NCBI RefSeq assembly: GCF_900459225.1
Contig: NZ_UHFH01000003.1
Coordinates: forward strand, 1,270,501-1,334,500
Direction of reading: 5' to 3'
From: Streptococcus dysgalactiae subsp. dysgalactiae
GTDB taxonomy: Bacteria > Bacillota > Bacilli > Lactobacillales > Streptococcaceae
Length of the DNA stretch: 64,000 bases
The notes beneath the pieces were generated by a model, which was given only the letters and a program-made list of their open reading frames with translations, searched no databases and was not told where the DNA came from. The position numbers and the translations under genes are program-made. Positions 42,904-53,344 of the stretch are shown in pieces; the stretch's first letter is position 1; each line of letters begins with the position of its first letter.

Positions 42904-43725
42904 CTATCCTAATGCGACATCCATCACCATCATAATCACGAAACCTAGCATTAAACCTAGGGTTGCCACGTCTGTGTTACCGTTGGTTTGCGATTCTGGA
43001 ATCAATTCTTCCACCACCACAAAAATCATAGCCCCTGCTGCAAAAGATAGGGCATAAGGCAAAACCGAAAGCATCAACAAGACCAAGGCTGCTCCTACAA
43101 CAGCCCCAATTGGCTCCACAATAGCTGACATAGCACCTCAATAAAAAGCTTTTAAACGTGACTTGCCATCAGCACGAATAGGAATAGATAAAGCTGCACC
43201 TTCTGGGATGTTCTGCAACCCAATACCAATCGCTAATCCTAAAGCGCCTAACAAGGCTGATGTTAAGGCCTTACCATAAGCCAAGGCTCCAAAAGTCACC
43301 CCAACTGCCAAACCTTCTGGAATATTGTGAATCGTAATGGCTAAAAACAACAGAGCTGTCTTAGACAATTTTTTAGGTGGCTGCAAACCTTCCACATCTG
43401 AGACCTCTTTGTCGAGATGTAAATGCGGTACAATGGCGTCTATGGATCTAATAAAAAGACCACCAAGTAAAAAACCAAAAGCCGCTGGAAACCAAGACCA
43501 AATACTACCGTCAGCCTTTGCATAGGCAATAGATGGTTCTAAAAGCGACCAAAAAGATGCCGCAATCATGACACCAGCCGCAAAGCCCATCATAATATCT
43601 AATAATTTATGACTAATGTTCCTGAAAAAGAAGACGATAGCCGCTCCTAAAATAGTACAACCCCAAGTAAAAAGTCCGGCTAAAAATGCTAGTAATACTA
43701 GATTTTGTGATAATAGCCAATCCAT
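42904..43725 (-). pseudogene. ZIP family metal transporter broken by an in-frame TGA
   Basis: The frame reads as a complete ZIP transporter of 273 codons except for TGA at 43138-43140, where family members have Trp ([22 protein letters not shown]). The first part holds the signature HNIPEGLAVGVTFG and NIPEGAALSIPIR. The second carries the last membrane helices. The family moves zinc or other divalent metals across the membrane. Without read-through the product would lose its C-terminal three helices. A ATG three codons after the stop lets the tail be made, but it lacks a ribosome site. Confidence 0.85.
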
Positions 43726-43742
43726 CTTAATTCCTCAATCTC

Positions 43743-44531
43743 CTACAAATGGCTAAACGGATTGGTTGAAGCTTCACTTGAAATAATGCTGACATCCCAA
43801 TCGTTCTCTTCTTTCCAGCCTTGGAGTTTCTCCCTTATTTTCTCCGTAAACAGCACTTCAATGTGATGCCCCGGGTCAATTCCCATTACCCCTTCTGTCA
43901 GCATCTCCTGTGCTGTATGATAATAAATATCCCCTGTGATGTATACATCTGCACCTTTTTGTAAGGCAGCAGGATAAAAATCATCACCACTTCCACCACA
44001 AATGGCAACCTTTGACACCAAAGGATTTGCTTTATCGTAGCGCACGATCCGCACCGCATCTAAGTTAAAGATTCGTTTGACTTTACTTGCCAATTCTTCT
44101 AACGATTGCTGCTCAACAGTTCCGATACGACCGATGCCAAACCCCTCTTTTGTTTCAGATAGATCAGTCGTCTCCTTGATTTCGAGCAGATCACAAAACC
44201 AATCGTTTAGCCCACCTGGTACAATATCAATGTTGGTATGGCTGACATACACAGCAATATCATGCTTAACCAAATTTAGAAGAATATCACGCTGAGGTGA
44301 AGAGACAAGGTCTTTAACCCCTTTGTAAATCGGAGCATGCTTGGTAATGATTAAATCAACACCTTTGGCAATAGCCTCAGCTACGGTTTGTTCACGGATA
44401 TCTAAGGTAACCATAACTTTGTGGATATCCTTATCAAGACTACCAATTTGTAACCCACGCACATCCCCCTCCATCGAAAGATTTAAGGGACAAAAGGCTT
44501 CGTAGGCATCAATTAGGGTTCTAGCTTTCAT
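43743..44531 (-). CDS. Nif3-like dinuclear metal center protein (YqfO family)
   Basis: The 262-residue protein has the DUF34/Nif3 layout with metal ligands in [12 protein letters not shown] and [13 protein letters not shown], and a C-terminal [12 protein letters not shown]. It may act on GTP or be a metal chaperone, and the true reaction is unsettled. The start overlaps the end of trmK by 11 bases, the common trmK-nif3 pair in Firmicutes. Confidence 0.9.
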   Translation of the reverse strand: MKARTLIDAYEAFCPLNLSMEGDVRGLQIGSLDKDIHKVMVTLDIREQTVAEAIAKGVDLIITKHAPIYKGVKDLVSSPQRDILLNLVKHDIAVYVSHTNIDIVPGGLNDWFCDLLEIKETTDLSETKEGFGIGRIGTVEQQSLEELASKVKRIFNLDAVRIVRYDKANPLVSKVAICGGSGDDFYPAALQKGADVYITGDIYYHTAQEMLTEGVMGIDPGHHIEVLFTEKIREKLQGWKEENDWDVSIISSEASTNPFSHL

Positions 44532-45207
44532 GTTTGATCACCTCTTCTATTTGGTTGATTTTTTGTTGAATAGCTGCGCGGTCATCCCGATTAGTTTCTG
44601 GAACACAGGACAAGGCGTAAGCTAACTTCTCCAGCTCTCGCTGCCATTTTCCAATAAAAACAGCCGATTGTTCACGACTTAAGAAGGGGCCGAATCGTAA
44701 GTCATTGGCTGATAGTTTCTGGCTGCCAGGCTCAGCTACGATAATTTCATAATATTTGTCATTTTCAGTCATAATCGTTTCGGCAACTATCCTAAAAGCG
44801 TTAGCTGATAACCAGGTCCGTAAATCATCCTCTCTGTTATTAGGTTGCAAAATCAGGCGTTCAATGCCCTGCAATTTTTCCTTACCTGCTTCTAAAATAT
44901 CAGCAATTAAACGCCCTCCCATACCACAAATGGTAATGGTTGTTACGTGGTCAACCTCTTCAAAAGCTGCTAATCCATTAGCTAAACGAACCTCAACCTG
45001 CTCGCAAAGACCTGACTGACTAACATTTTTAAGAGCAGACTCATATGGTCCTTTGACCACTTCACCAGCGATAGCTGCAGAAATCTGATTGCTCTCCACT
45101 AAAAATATAGGAAGGTAGGCATGGTCGCTGCCAACATCTAAAAGCTTGGCCCTTTTAGGAACATATGCTGCAACTTGGGCTAAACGGTTTGATAAATGAC
45201 TTTCCAT
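44521..45207 (-). CDS. trmK: tRNA (adenine-22-N1)-methyltransferase
   Basis: The 228-residue protein has a SAM-binding motif [18 protein letters not shown] and a second motif [16 protein letters not shown], followed by [16 protein letters not shown]. These are characteristic of TrmK, which methylates A22 of tRNA. The C-terminal helix bundle is present. It is linked to the Nif3-like gene, a conserved pairing. Confidence 0.93.
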   Translation of the reverse strand: MESHLSNRLAQVAAYVPKRAKLLDVGSDHAYLPIFLVESNQISAAIAGEVVKGPYESALKNVSQSGLCEQVEVRLANGLAAFEEVDHVTTITICGMGGRLIADILEAGKEKLQGIERLILQPNNREDDLRTWLSANAFRIVAETIMTENDKYYEIIVAEPGSQKLSANDLRFGPFLSREQSAVFIGKWQRELEKLAYALSCVPETNRDDRAAIQQKINQIEEVIKHES

Positions 45208-45262
45208 CTTGACTTCTTTCTAAATTGTAATGCTTTTATTATAGCAAAATTCTCATCATAAC

Positions 45263-45293
45263 AAAAGAAAGCCCAAGATTAGGCTTTCTTTTT
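45263..45293 (-). terminator. Terminator overlapping the end of nth
   Basis: AAGAAAGCC pairs with GGCTTTCTT and a TTTTG run follows on the minus strand. It overlaps the last nth codons. Confidence 0.75.
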
Positions 45294-45935
45294 CCCATAA
45301 GTATCCTTATAGTATTTGCAATAAGTTTGGACGGGACAAATCGCACATTTTGGATTTTTAGCCAAGCAATGATAGCGACCAAAGAAAATCAAACGATGAT
45401 GCGTGATAATCCAATCTTTTTTAGGGATTTTAGCCATCAAATCTTGCTCAATCTCAGTCACATCTGCATTAGGAGCTGACACATTCAAGCGTTTGGCAAC
45501 CCTTGAGACATGAGTGTCTACTGCAATTGCTGGCACACCATATACTTCTGCCAAGACAACATTAGCGGTTTTACGACCGACTCCTGGCAAAGATTCTAGT
45601 TCTTTGTGTGTTTTTGGCACTTGACCACCAAAGTTGGTTAACATAGCTTGAGCTGTCTTAATGATATTTTTAGCTTTATTTTTATAGAGGCCGATGGTTC
45701 GCAGACAATTTTCAACATCAGTCACATTTGCAGAGGCTAAATCTTCTATTTCAGGATATCTAGCCCAAAGGGCTGGTGTGACTTTATTAACTGCTTTGTC
45801 AGTAGTCTGTGCTGATAGAATCACAGCAATTAAAAGTTGAAACGGAGTTTCCCAATCCAACTCCCCTTTAGCTTCCGGGAACATCTCAGCAATTAAGGCT
45901 AAAACTTTACGTAAGCGTTCCTTTCCTATTTTCAT
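45279..45935 (-). CDS. nth: Endonuclease III
   Basis: The 218-residue DNA glycosylase/AP lyase removes oxidised pyrimidines. The HhH motif LPGVGRKTANVVLAEVYG contains the catalytic Lys. Asp is in AIAVDTHVSR. The iron-sulphur cluster ligands C-X6-C-X2-C-X5-C appear in CLAKNPKCAICPVQTYC. All are intact. It overlaps dnaD by four bases, a conserved Firmicute pairing. Confidence 0.96.
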   Translation of the reverse strand: MKIGKERLRKVLALIAEMFPEAKGELDWETPFQLLIAVILSAQTTDKAVNKVTPALWARYPEIEDLASANVTDVENCLRTIGLYKNKAKNIIKTAQAMLTNFGGQVPKTHKELESLPGVGRKTANVVLAEVYGVPAIAVDTHVSRVAKRLNVSAPNADVTEIEQDLMAKIPKKDWIITHHRLIFFGRYHCLAKNPKCAICPVQTYCKYYKDTYGKKKA

Positions 45936-46615
45936 GAGTCACTCCAAAGGTTCATGGCTGCCAAAAAATCATCAGACACGTTTACTTGAGAAGCATTCTG
46001 ATCTTCTCTTGCCCGTTTACGCTCTTCTACTTGTCTAAGGTTAACAATGCCTTCTTTTCGCCAATTGCGTAAGATAGCTTGAATGTATTTCCAATTGGTT
46101 TTACCATTGAAAACAGCTTCTTTGAGGGCCTCTCGAATCAAGTCTGGATCTGTTTTAGCCTCACGAAGGGATTTTTCCAAATCTTCTAACTCGAAAGGAC
46201 TCAAAAAACGCCCTAATTCTCGTTCAAACTCATCAACTAACTGTTTGAAATGATTAGGTTCTGTTTGATGTTCAGAATTGGTAGAAGTTTGACTAGCCAA
46301 TAGTTGATCTAGTTTTGCCAAGACTGGACTAGCGTCAAAAATAATCTCAATCTCACCAGCCAACTCAATGGTTTTCATATCCAAGAGTTCTTGACTCGTC
46401 AAAGATGAAATGACCTTGTTAATGTCTGCAACTGATTTACCAAGGGCATTAGCAATCTGACTAGGCGCTAAATCATCACGCTTTGTCGTATTTTGCAAAT
46501 AGAAAAATTGCCAGACCAAAAAATCATCTGAGCTCTTAAAAATATCTTTGTAATGAAAAAGCAAGGCACTTGGAAGGACCAAGTTACCTGACTTATAATG
46601 TTCTAAAAAACTCAT
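45932..46615 (-). CDS. dnaD: DNA replication initiation protein DnaD
   Basis: The 227-residue protein has an N-terminal winged-helix domain (about 1-115, SALLFHYKDIFKSSDDFLVW) and a C-terminal DDBH2 domain with YIQAILRNWRKEGIVNLRQV. DnaD helps load the replicative helicase at oriC. Length is typical. GAGGAATT precedes the ATG. It is transcribed with nth. Confidence 0.93.
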   Translation of the reverse strand: MSFLEHYKSGNLVLPSALLFHYKDIFKSSDDFLVWQFFYLQNTTKRDDLAPSQIANALGKSVADINKVISSLTSQELLDMKTIELAGEIEIIFDASPVLAKLDQLLASQTSTNSEHQTEPNHFKQLVDEFERELGRFLSPFELEDLEKSLREAKTDPDLIREALKEAVFNGKTNWKYIQAILRNWRKEGIVNLRQVEERKRAREDQNASQVNVSDDFLAAMNLWSDS

Positions 46616-46831
46616 AATTCCTCTATCAAGAGACTAAGATAATCTCTGTATCGTTTGCTACTTCACTGATTTCAGAAACCTAAACTCGTTCAATTGACTA
46701 ATCTATTCTACTCGACTCGAAAAGAGCAAAGCCAATATGCTTATTTTGTAACAGGAAACTTTCTAAGTTGTCACTTTCATATCCCTTTACTACATGCTCT
46801 CTTCTAGTACTTTTTTGAGCCGTGTTTTTTA

Positions 46832-47350
46832 TTATCCAGGAAATTGCATTAAGACTTTGCAATCATAGTCGTCAATCGCATCACGGCCGTTTAAACCATC
46901 CAACTCAATAAGGAAAGCACAACCTGCAACCACACCACCAAGTTGTTCAATCATGTCGATAGTTGCTTTTACTGTCCCACCAGTTGCTAATAAATCATCA
47001 ACAATCATCACACGTTGACCTGGTTTGATAGCATCTGAGTGCATGGTTAAGGTATCAAGACCGTATTCTTTTTCATAATCAGCGGACACCACATCTCTTG
47101 GCAATTTACCCGGCTTACGAACAGGTGCAAATCCGATACCAAGTTCTACTGCTACAGGGCAACCTATGATAAAGCCACGCGCTTCTGGGCCGACAATCAT
47201 ATCAATGTCTTTGTCACAAGCATACTGAGCAATTTCACGAATAGCGTAGCTATATGCTTTCCCATCCGCCATTAAGGGGGAAATGTCACGGAAAGTGATA
47301 CCCTCTTTAGGGTAGTTTTCAATTGATGCAATGTAATTTGTTAAATCCAT
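46832..47350 (-). CDS. apt: Adenine phosphoribosyltransferase
   Basis: The 172-residue enzyme salvages adenine with PRPP to AMP. The PRPP-binding motif is [18 protein letters not shown] and the family motif [14 protein letters not shown] is upstream. The length is standard. A good promoter lies at 47397-47425. It stands between dnaD and recJ with gaps on both sides. Confidence 0.96.
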   Translation of the reverse strand: MDLTNYIASIENYPKEGITFRDISPLMADGKAYSYAIREIAQYACDKDIDMIVGPEARGFIIGCPVAVELGIGFAPVRKPGKLPRDVVSADYEKEYGLDTLTMHSDAIKPGQRVMIVDDLLATGGTVKATIDMIEQLGGVVAGCAFLIELDGLNGRDAIDDYDCKVLMQFPG

Positions 47351-47396
47351 AATTAATTCTTTCTAGTGGCAAGCTGCCAAAAATAAAATACTCTTC

Positions 47397-47425
47397 ATTA
47401 TATCACGAAAACTTTTTTTCGTAAA
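47397..47425 (-). promoter_or_regulatory. Promoter of apt
   Basis: TTTACG (47420-47425) and TATAAT (47397-47402) are 17 bases apart on the minus strand. A short CGAAAA/TTTTCG dyad lies in the spacer. Confidence 0.7.
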
Positions 47426-47484
47426 ATAAGACTTTTACCTATTACCTTATTAACGCGTTAACTCTTATCTGAAGGCAGGTATGA

Positions 47485-49692
47485 TTATGGTTTCGAATTG
47501 ATTAAATAATCATACATTTCTTGAGGACTGGCCAAGGCCATGATTTCTTGGAACTTCACGAGTTCTTTTAGCTCTTGGTAGATACGACTCTCAGAAATAT
47601 CTCGCTTTTGCGCTTGCGGGTTAACTGTCATCAGGCCATCTTCAATCGTCACAAAAGCTAACTCTTCAAAAATCTGAATGAGCTTAATCAATAAAAGTTT
47701 GTCAATGTTTAAGTAGCGACTCAAGTCAGTCAATTTATGACGCACATCAAATTTTGGAAATTGGTAAATGGTTTTATAGAGTTTAGCAAACTGTTCACGA
47801 CTTCCAAAACCTGTTAGGTAATAGGGGTGCTTAATCTGATTTTTAAAATAAATGGCATCGAAGGTTCTATCAGCGAACTGATGACGCCAGTCTTTAAAAG
47901 ATTCCGGAAGCTCCTTAATAACAATAACTGTTGCATTGGGATCTTCCTCAATCGTCGGAATACCTTCGGGTAGTTTAGCTGTTTTTGACCGTAAATCAAG
48001 CAACTGCACTCCTTCAACACGGGCGTCAACCAACATTAGTTGAAGACTGGTATTGCCATTCCAGTGGTTGACGGATAAAGTTACCGCTAACTCTAAACCA
48101 GTAGCTTGTTGAAAGTCTTGTAGTTGGCTTCCTTGACCAAAAGCCAGAACATCAAAGGAGGTCTTACCCTGACTGACTTTGAATTTAAGATGACTCTGGT
48201 CTTGACCCATGGTACGCGCTTGACTAACTTTAATATCCTTAACATAAAAGATTGGCTTAGGATGATCCATCCCATAGGGGGCTAGTTTGTCCAAACTCTT
48301 TAAAGTATCAAGACTAAGATCCTCCAAAGACAGCCTTTCATCAATAGTTAACGTATTTTTAGCAGTCTGATCTAAGCCATGTTCTATCACAAACTGACAA
48401 AGCAAGTCCGATAAAGCTTCTAAATTATCCACGGGTAAAGTCATCCCAGCTGCACCAGCATGTCCACCGAAGGCTGTAAAAAGATCACGATTCCCACTCA
48501 AGGCTTCAAAAATATTAATGGCCTCTAAACTTCTGGCCGAGCCTTTCGCAAAACCGTTATCAATAGCTAAGACAATAACCGTCTGTCCAATGGCTTCCAT
48601 AATGCGACCCGCTACAATACCTAGCACACCTGGATGCCAACCAGCTTGAGCTAAGACTTGAACTGGTTTTTGAGGATCCACCATAGCCATCGCTTGATCA
48701 AAAATGTCTTGGACCAAAGCCTTACGCTCTTCATTTTTTTCCTTAATCATCAAGGCAATCGCTTGGGCTTCTTGATCATCAAAGCCCGTCAGTAGCTCGA
48801 TGGCTGGATTAGGATTATCTAAACGACCTAAGGCATTCAACTGGGGAGCAATCTGAAACCCAACAGCATCTTCCGTAAATTGGTCCAAATCAATAGGAGA
48901 CAAGGACATCAGTTCCTGCAACCCCACTCTTTCAGTGTGTTTTAGCATGGTCAAGCCATTTTTGACCAAGACACGGTTTTCACCTGTCAAGCTTACCATA
49001 TCAGCAATGGTTCCAATAGCTACTAAGTCTAGACAGTCTGTTGGCAAACTTTCTAGCAAAGCAGTTGCTAATTTAAAGGCAACGCCACAGCCAGCTAAGT
49101 GTTTAAAAGGATAGTCAGCATCGGGATGCTCAGGGTGAATGATAGCAAAGGCTTCTGGCAATTCTTCAGGCAGGCTATGATGGTCAGTTACAATGACATC
49201 AATTCCCTGTACCTGGGCATAGCTAATCGCTTCGTGCCCAGCTACTCCATTATCCACTGTTATAATTAAGGAGACAGCCTCCTGCTCAATAAAGTACTTA
49301 TAAACACTTTGGTTGGGGCCGTAGCCATCTGTAAAGCGGTTGGGAAGATAAACCAAAGGCTCTGCTCCCATCATGTCTAAGGCTTCTTTGACAATGGATG
49401 CCGACGTCATGCCATCAGCATCATAGTCGCCGTAAATCAAAATCTGCTCACCATCTTCAATGGCTTGACGAATCCTTAACACAGCTTTTTCCATATCATG
49501 TAGCAAATAAGGGTCATGCAGTTGAGATAAGTCCGCTGTTAAAAACTCATCTAAGGCTTCTTCAGTCCTTATCCCTCGCTCGTAAATCAACTGAGCGGCG
49601 GTCTGGGACAGGCCCTTTGCTTTTGCTAGCTTAAAGAAGCCATCATCTGGCTTCTTGTCTTCTATTTTCCAACTATATTTGGATTTAATCAT
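47485..49692 (-). CDS. recJ: Single-stranded-DNA-specific exonuclease RecJ
   Basis: The 735-residue exonuclease has the DHH motifs YGDYDADGMTSASIV, TVDNGV and VTDHHSLPE, and a DHHA1 motif, FGGHAGAAGMTL. An OB-fold and a streptococcal C-terminal extension (DUF1000-like; about 560-735) follow. It resects DNA in repair and recombination. The start overlaps the SDR stop by four bases. Confidence 0.95.
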   Translation of the reverse strand: MIKSKYSWKIEDKKPDDGFFKLAKAKGLSQTAAQLIYERGIRTEEALDEFLTADLSQLHDPYLLHDMEKAVLRIRQAIEDGEQILIYGDYDADGMTSASIVKEALDMMGAEPLVYLPNRFTDGYGPNQSVYKYFIEQEAVSLIITVDNGVAGHEAISYAQVQGIDVIVTDHHSLPEELPEAFAIIHPEHPDADYPFKHLAGCGVAFKLATALLESLPTDCLDLVAIGTIADMVSLTGENRVLVKNGLTMLKHTERVGLQELMSLSPIDLDQFTEDAVGFQIAPQLNALGRLDNPNPAIELLTGFDDQEAQAIALMIKEKNEERKALVQDIFDQAMAMVDPQKPVQVLAQAGWHPGVLGIVAGRIMEAIGQTVIVLAIDNGFAKGSARSLEAINIFEALSGNRDLFTAFGGHAGAAGMTLPVDNLEALSDLLCQFVIEHGLDQTAKNTLTIDERLSLEDLSLDTLKSLDKLAPYGMDHPKPIFYVKDIKVSQARTMGQDQSHLKFKVSQGKTSFDVLAFGQGSQLQDFQQATGLELAVTLSVNHWNGNTSLQLMLVDARVEGVQLLDLRSKTAKLPEGIPTIEEDPNATVIVIKELPESFKDWRHQFADRTFDAIYFKNQIKHPYYLTGFGSREQFAKLYKTIYQFPKFDVRHKLTDLSRYLNIDKLLLIKLIQIFEELAFVTIEDGLMTVNPQAQKRDISESRIYQELKELVKFQEIMALASPQEMYDYLINSKP

Positions 49693-50453
49693 TTATAATT
49701 AAATACCTTTCTTGCAAGATAATCGGAGAGTTTCGGGAAAAGAGTGTAGAATTGATGAGTTACCGCTAGAATAAAGGGCATATTCAATTCTCGTTTATTT
49801 TTCCCGATAATGGAAACCAAGCGCTTAGCCACTTGATTTGGTTGAAGAGTAAATTTACCAACGCTTTCCAAATAATGGCCAGACGGATCTGCTTGGTCAA
49901 AAAACTTGGTGGCAATGGGACCTGGATTAACGGTGGTCACGTAAACACCTTTATCCGCTAATTCTAAGCGAAGGGCATTGGAAAATCCGATAAGAGCAAA
50001 CTTAGTCGCCGAATAAATACTCGATTTAGCGGATGCAATCAAGCCTGCCATGGACACAATGTTAATAAGATGGCCTTGTCCCTGCTCTGCCATTTGCTGA
50101 CCAATCAAGCGAGCAAAGTGAATACTTGCTAGGGTGTTAACCTGAAACATATCAGCTATTTCTTGGGCGGGAAACTCTTCAAAACCTTTGAAAGCTCCAT
50201 AGCCAGCATTATTAATCAAAACATCCACACGGCCATAACGCCGGTAAATCTGGGCAACCATCTCCTCAATGGCTTCTGGAGAGGTAATGTCCACTTCAAG
50301 GCATTCTTTGTTGTCAATATACCTGTAACAATGTTCTAAGCGCTCTTTACTACGCCCTAAAAAAATCAATCCATCTTCTTTAGGCAACTGTTTAACAATT
50401 TCTTGAGCTAGTCCTCCTGAAGCTCCTGTCATAACAATAATTCTTTGTGCCAT
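49689..50453 (-). CDS. Short-chain dehydrogenase/reductase
   Basis: The 254-residue protein has the NAD(P) motif GASGGLAQEI, NNAGYG, catalytic Ser in NIVSMAGLIAS and YSATK. The Lys near the NNAG region is conserved. The substrate is not known. It lies between rnz and recJ with one- and four-base overlaps, so it is made in a tight operon. Confidence 0.92.
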   Translation of the reverse strand: MAQRIIVMTGASGGLAQEIVKQLPKEDGLIFLGRSKERLEHCYRYIDNKECLEVDITSPEAIEEMVAQIYRRYGRVDVLINNAGYGAFKGFEEFPAQEIADMFQVNTLASIHFARLIGQQMAEQGQGHLINIVSMAGLIASAKSSIYSATKFALIGFSNALRLELADKGVYVTTVNPGPIATKFFDQADPSGHYLESVGKFTLQPNQVAKRLVSIIGKNKRELNMPFILAVTHQFYTLFPKLSDYLARKVFNYK

Positions 50454-51382
50454 TAAATAATCACTTCCTCTAAATCTCTGACCACCTTAACAGGCTCAAA
50501 TATGGTTGCGGCATCCTTTTCCATTTGGCGACAATCACGTCCTAAAAAGCGGGCAGAGACGTGATTAAGTAGGAGGCGTTTAGCGCCTGCTTCATGAGCG
50601 ATTTGCGCTGCCTGCATGTTAGTGGAATGGCCATGGTTTCTAGCGATACGCTCGTCACCCTTACCATAGGTTGATTCGTGAACCAAAACATCCGCATCTT
50701 TAGCGAGTTTAACACTAGCAGACGTTTTTCGCGTATCACCAATAATGGTAATAATTTTACCTTTTTTAGGGGCTGAAATAAAATCTTTAGCACAAATCAG
50801 ACGACCGTCTTCGAGCTCAACATCCTGTCCATTTTTAATCTTGCCAAACAAGGGTCCAAAAGGAACACCTGCTGCCTTTAAGGCTTCAGCATCCAAGGTA
50901 CCTTCTAAGTCTTTTTGAACCACTCGATAGCCCATGCAAAAGATAGTGTGTGCCAGGCGCTCTGCATAAACTTCAAACTTATCTGTTTCCATAATTTTGC
51001 CAAGAGATTTCTCATCAAATTCATGAAAGTGTATGATGTAGGGAAGGCGAGACCCTGACATTTTCAAACTGGTCAGGACATAGGTTTTGATACCCACAGG
51101 GCCGTAAATATCAAGATCTGTTTGCTCTTCACTAGCCTGAAACGCACGGCTGGACAAGAATCCTGGTAAGCCAAAAATATGATCGCCATGCAAGTGGGTG
51201 ATAAAAATCTTTTTAATTTTGCGAGGTTTGATGGTCGTCTCTAAAATTTGTCTTTGGGTTCCTTCACCACAATCAAACATCCAAACTTCATTGATTTCGT
51301 CTAAGAGTTTCAATACTAGACTTGACACATTGCGCTGTTTGGCAGGTTGACCGGCTCCGGTTCCTAAAAATTGTAATTCCAT
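50453..51382 (-). CDS. rnz: Ribonuclease Z
   Basis: The 309-residue enzyme processes tRNA 3' ends. The metal-binding motif [15 protein letters not shown] and later motifs [15 protein letters not shown] and LLNHVSARF are present. It is typical of the short RNase Z form. It overlaps the SDR gene by one base and follows the uncharacterised gene by 14 bases. Confidence 0.95.
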   Translation of the reverse strand: MELQFLGTGAGQPAKQRNVSSLVLKLLDEINEVWMFDCGEGTQRQILETTIKPRKIKKIFITHLHGDHIFGLPGFLSSRAFQASEEQTDLDIYGPVGIKTYVLTSLKMSGSRLPYIIHFHEFDEKSLGKIMETDKFEVYAERLAHTIFCMGYRVVQKDLEGTLDAEALKAAGVPFGPLFGKIKNGQDVELEDGRLICAKDFISAPKKGKIITIIGDTRKTSASVKLAKDADVLVHESTYGKGDERIARNHGHSTNMQAAQIAHEAGAKRLLLNHVSARFLGRDCRQMEKDAATIFEPVKVVRDLEEVII

Positions 51383-51396
51383 TCAGTCTATTCTTT

Positions 51397-52032
51397 CTAT
51401 TGGGTAATGTAAATCATAAATTCTCGTTGGGCAAAGTCATAATAACGTTGACCAGTAAAAGCTTGACTAAGGGTACAGAGTTCATCTACATTAAAGCCTT
51501 TAAGCAAGACAACATCATTTTTTAGATGGTAAATCTTCGTCAAGAGTGCGTCATCGGGCGTAATGTCTTCACATTGTCCTTGGTCAAACTGCTTGGCCTG
51601 CATTTTAAGTTGGCCTTTATCTTCATAAACCATGTATTGTGGAAAAATTTGTGTTAATTCAAAAAGGATGTTGGGATCCTTAGGCTCTGCTTTTTCAGAA
51701 AAAACAAGGGCTACTTCTTTGTCATTCTGATAGGCAAATCCGTAAGCTTTTCCAGATAAATTGAGGCGTACAAAAGGCTTGATTTCCTCAAAGGAAGGGT
51801 GGTCAGCAAAGAGCCCTAGAGCCTTCGAAAGCGTAAAATAATAATCAGTCGCAGCCTGCGGCGACTGTTTTTGATATATTTCAGCAAAGTAAGCATTGAT
51901 AACACTGGGTGGTGGGGTAATAAAAGCTAGTTTTTGCTGATCTGTTAATCCAGCTAGTTGATGGTTCAAATAGTTAGCATCTAGATTGGTAAAGCCACCA
52001 TATGTTTTAGCTAAGTCAATATAATCACTCAT
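51397..52032 (-). CDS. Conserved streptococcal cytosolic protein of unknown function
   Basis: ATG 52030-52032 (MSDYIDLAKTYGGFTNLD) overlaps the hflX stop in ATGAGTGA and is preferred to an upstream start inside hflX. The 211-residue product is soluble and mixed alpha/beta, with LAFITPPPSVINAYFAEIYQ and QAFTGQRYYDFAQREFMIY. No domain recognised. It is kept in the hflX-rnz gene order of this genus by my knowledge. Role unknown. Confidence 0.75.
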   Translation of the reverse strand: MSDYIDLAKTYGGFTNLDANYLNHQLAGLTDQQKLAFITPPPSVINAYFAEIYQKQSPQAATDYYFTLSKALGLFADHPSFEEIKPFVRLNLSGKAYGFAYQNDKEVALVFSEKAEPKDPNILFELTQIFPQYMVYEDKGQLKMQAKQFDQGQCEDITPDDALLTKIYHLKNDVVLLKGFNVDELCTLSQAFTGQRYYDFAQREFMIYITQ

Positions 52033-53263
52033 AAAAATCGTCAAGTCTCCATTGCTGTTTTTTGGAAATATAGCCAGATATCTCTTCGGTTTCTTGGTCA
52101 AACGTGTAGTGGTCTAAAAGGGCTACCCGATTCAAGTCGTACAGCTTATAAGCCTTGTCTTGATGCACTTTGATAGTAAAAGGAACAAACTGATCTCGAA
52201 TTTGGTTAATGATTAAGCGTCTCAAGAGAAGTTTACTGTCTTTTGAACGCGCTGAAACCCTAACGTTTGGAAATACGGTAGCTCTTAACTGCTCTGCCAT
52301 ATCCATTTTGTTGTAAACAGCTAATCGTGGAATATCTAGCATGTCCAACTCTTTGAGGAGATCTAAAACTACCTTTTCTTGCTCGCTATGATTGGAATCA
52401 CTCGCATCAATCACATGTAAGAGCAAATCCACATGTTTGCTTTCTTCCAAGGTTGATTTAAAGGCAGCCACCAATTCTGTTGGCAAATCTTGGATAAACC
52501 CTACGGTGTCCGTTAAGGTTGCTTGAAATTGATTTTCTAAGTAGAGTTGCTTTGTGGTCGCATCCAAGGTAGCAAACAACTCATTGGCTTCATAATGACT
52601 ATCATCTGTCAACAAGTTCATAATGGTTGATTTTCCAGCATTGGTGTAGCCAATCAAGCCAATTTTAAAGGTATCTGATCCCACCCGACGATCTCTAATG
52701 GTTTGGCGATTTTTCTCTACCTGAGTTAATTGGCGTTCAATATCAGCAATCTGATGACGAATCGAACGGCGGTTTAATTCTAATTGGCTTTCACCTGGTC
52801 CACGGCTCCCAATACCACCTGCTTGACGACTTAACATGATACCCTGTCCAACCAAGCGAGGTAACATATACTTCAATTGGGCAAGGTGTACTTGTAATTT
52901 GCCCTCATGGCTTCTGGCACGCATGGCAAAAATATCTAAGATTAACTGCATACGATCAATAACTTTAACCTCTAAAACAGTTTCTAGATTAGCATTTTGT
53001 CTAGCAGTCAAACGATTGTTGACAATGACTGTATCAATCTCATCTGCTTCCACAATCGCCTTAATCTCATCCAATTTTCCTGAACCGATAAAAGTTTTGC
53101 TATCGTAGCGCTCCCGCTTTTGGGTAAAACTTCCAACAACTTCTGCCCCGGCAGTCTTGGCCAGATTAGCTAACTCAGTCATTGACATGTCAAAATGTTC
53201 TGTTGTCTGCAGTTCGACTCCTAAAAGAATCACTCTCTCCTGCTGACGTTTTGTCTCAATCAT
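52025..53263 (-). CDS. hflX: GTPase HflX
   Basis: The start ATG at 53261-53263 (MIETKRQQERVILLGV) gives 412 residues, the usual size. The glycine-rich HflX N-terminal domain (GTP-independent, with GSFTQKRERYDSKTFIGSGK) leads to a GTPase domain with GYTNAGKST (G1), DTVGFIQDLP (G3) and NKMD (G4). HflX splits stalled or stress-inactivated ribosomes. It follows miaA and precedes the uncharacterised gene. An extended -10 TGTTATAAT occurs about 30 bases upstream. Confidence 0.95.
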   Translation of the reverse strand: MIETKRQQERVILLGVELQTTEHFDMSMTELANLAKTAGAEVVGSFTQKRERYDSKTFIGSGKLDEIKAIVEADEIDTVIVNNRLTARQNANLETVLEVKVIDRMQLILDIFAMRARSHEGKLQVHLAQLKYMLPRLVGQGIMLSRQAGGIGSRGPGESQLELNRRSIRHQIADIERQLTQVEKNRQTIRDRRVGSDTFKIGLIGYTNAGKSTIMNLLTDDSHYEANELFATLDATTKQLYLENQFQATLTDTVGFIQDLPTELVAAFKSTLEESKHVDLLLHVIDASDSNHSEQEKVVLDLLKELDMLDIPRLAVYNKMDMAEQLRATVFPNVRVSARSKDSKLLLRRLIINQIRDQFVPFTIKVHQDKAYKLYDLNRVALLDHYTFDQETEEISGYISKKQQWRLDDFYE

Positions 53264-53344
53264 TACCTTTACCAATCCTCCAAATTCCGTAAACTTTATT
53301 ATAACACACCTTCACTAGTTTCTGCTAATCTTACTCTAGAGGTT

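Noticed and set aside
43138..43140. Selenocysteine or recoded TGA in the ZIP gene
   Set aside because: No selenocysteine machinery is known in this group and family members have Trp here, so a nonsense change is simpler.
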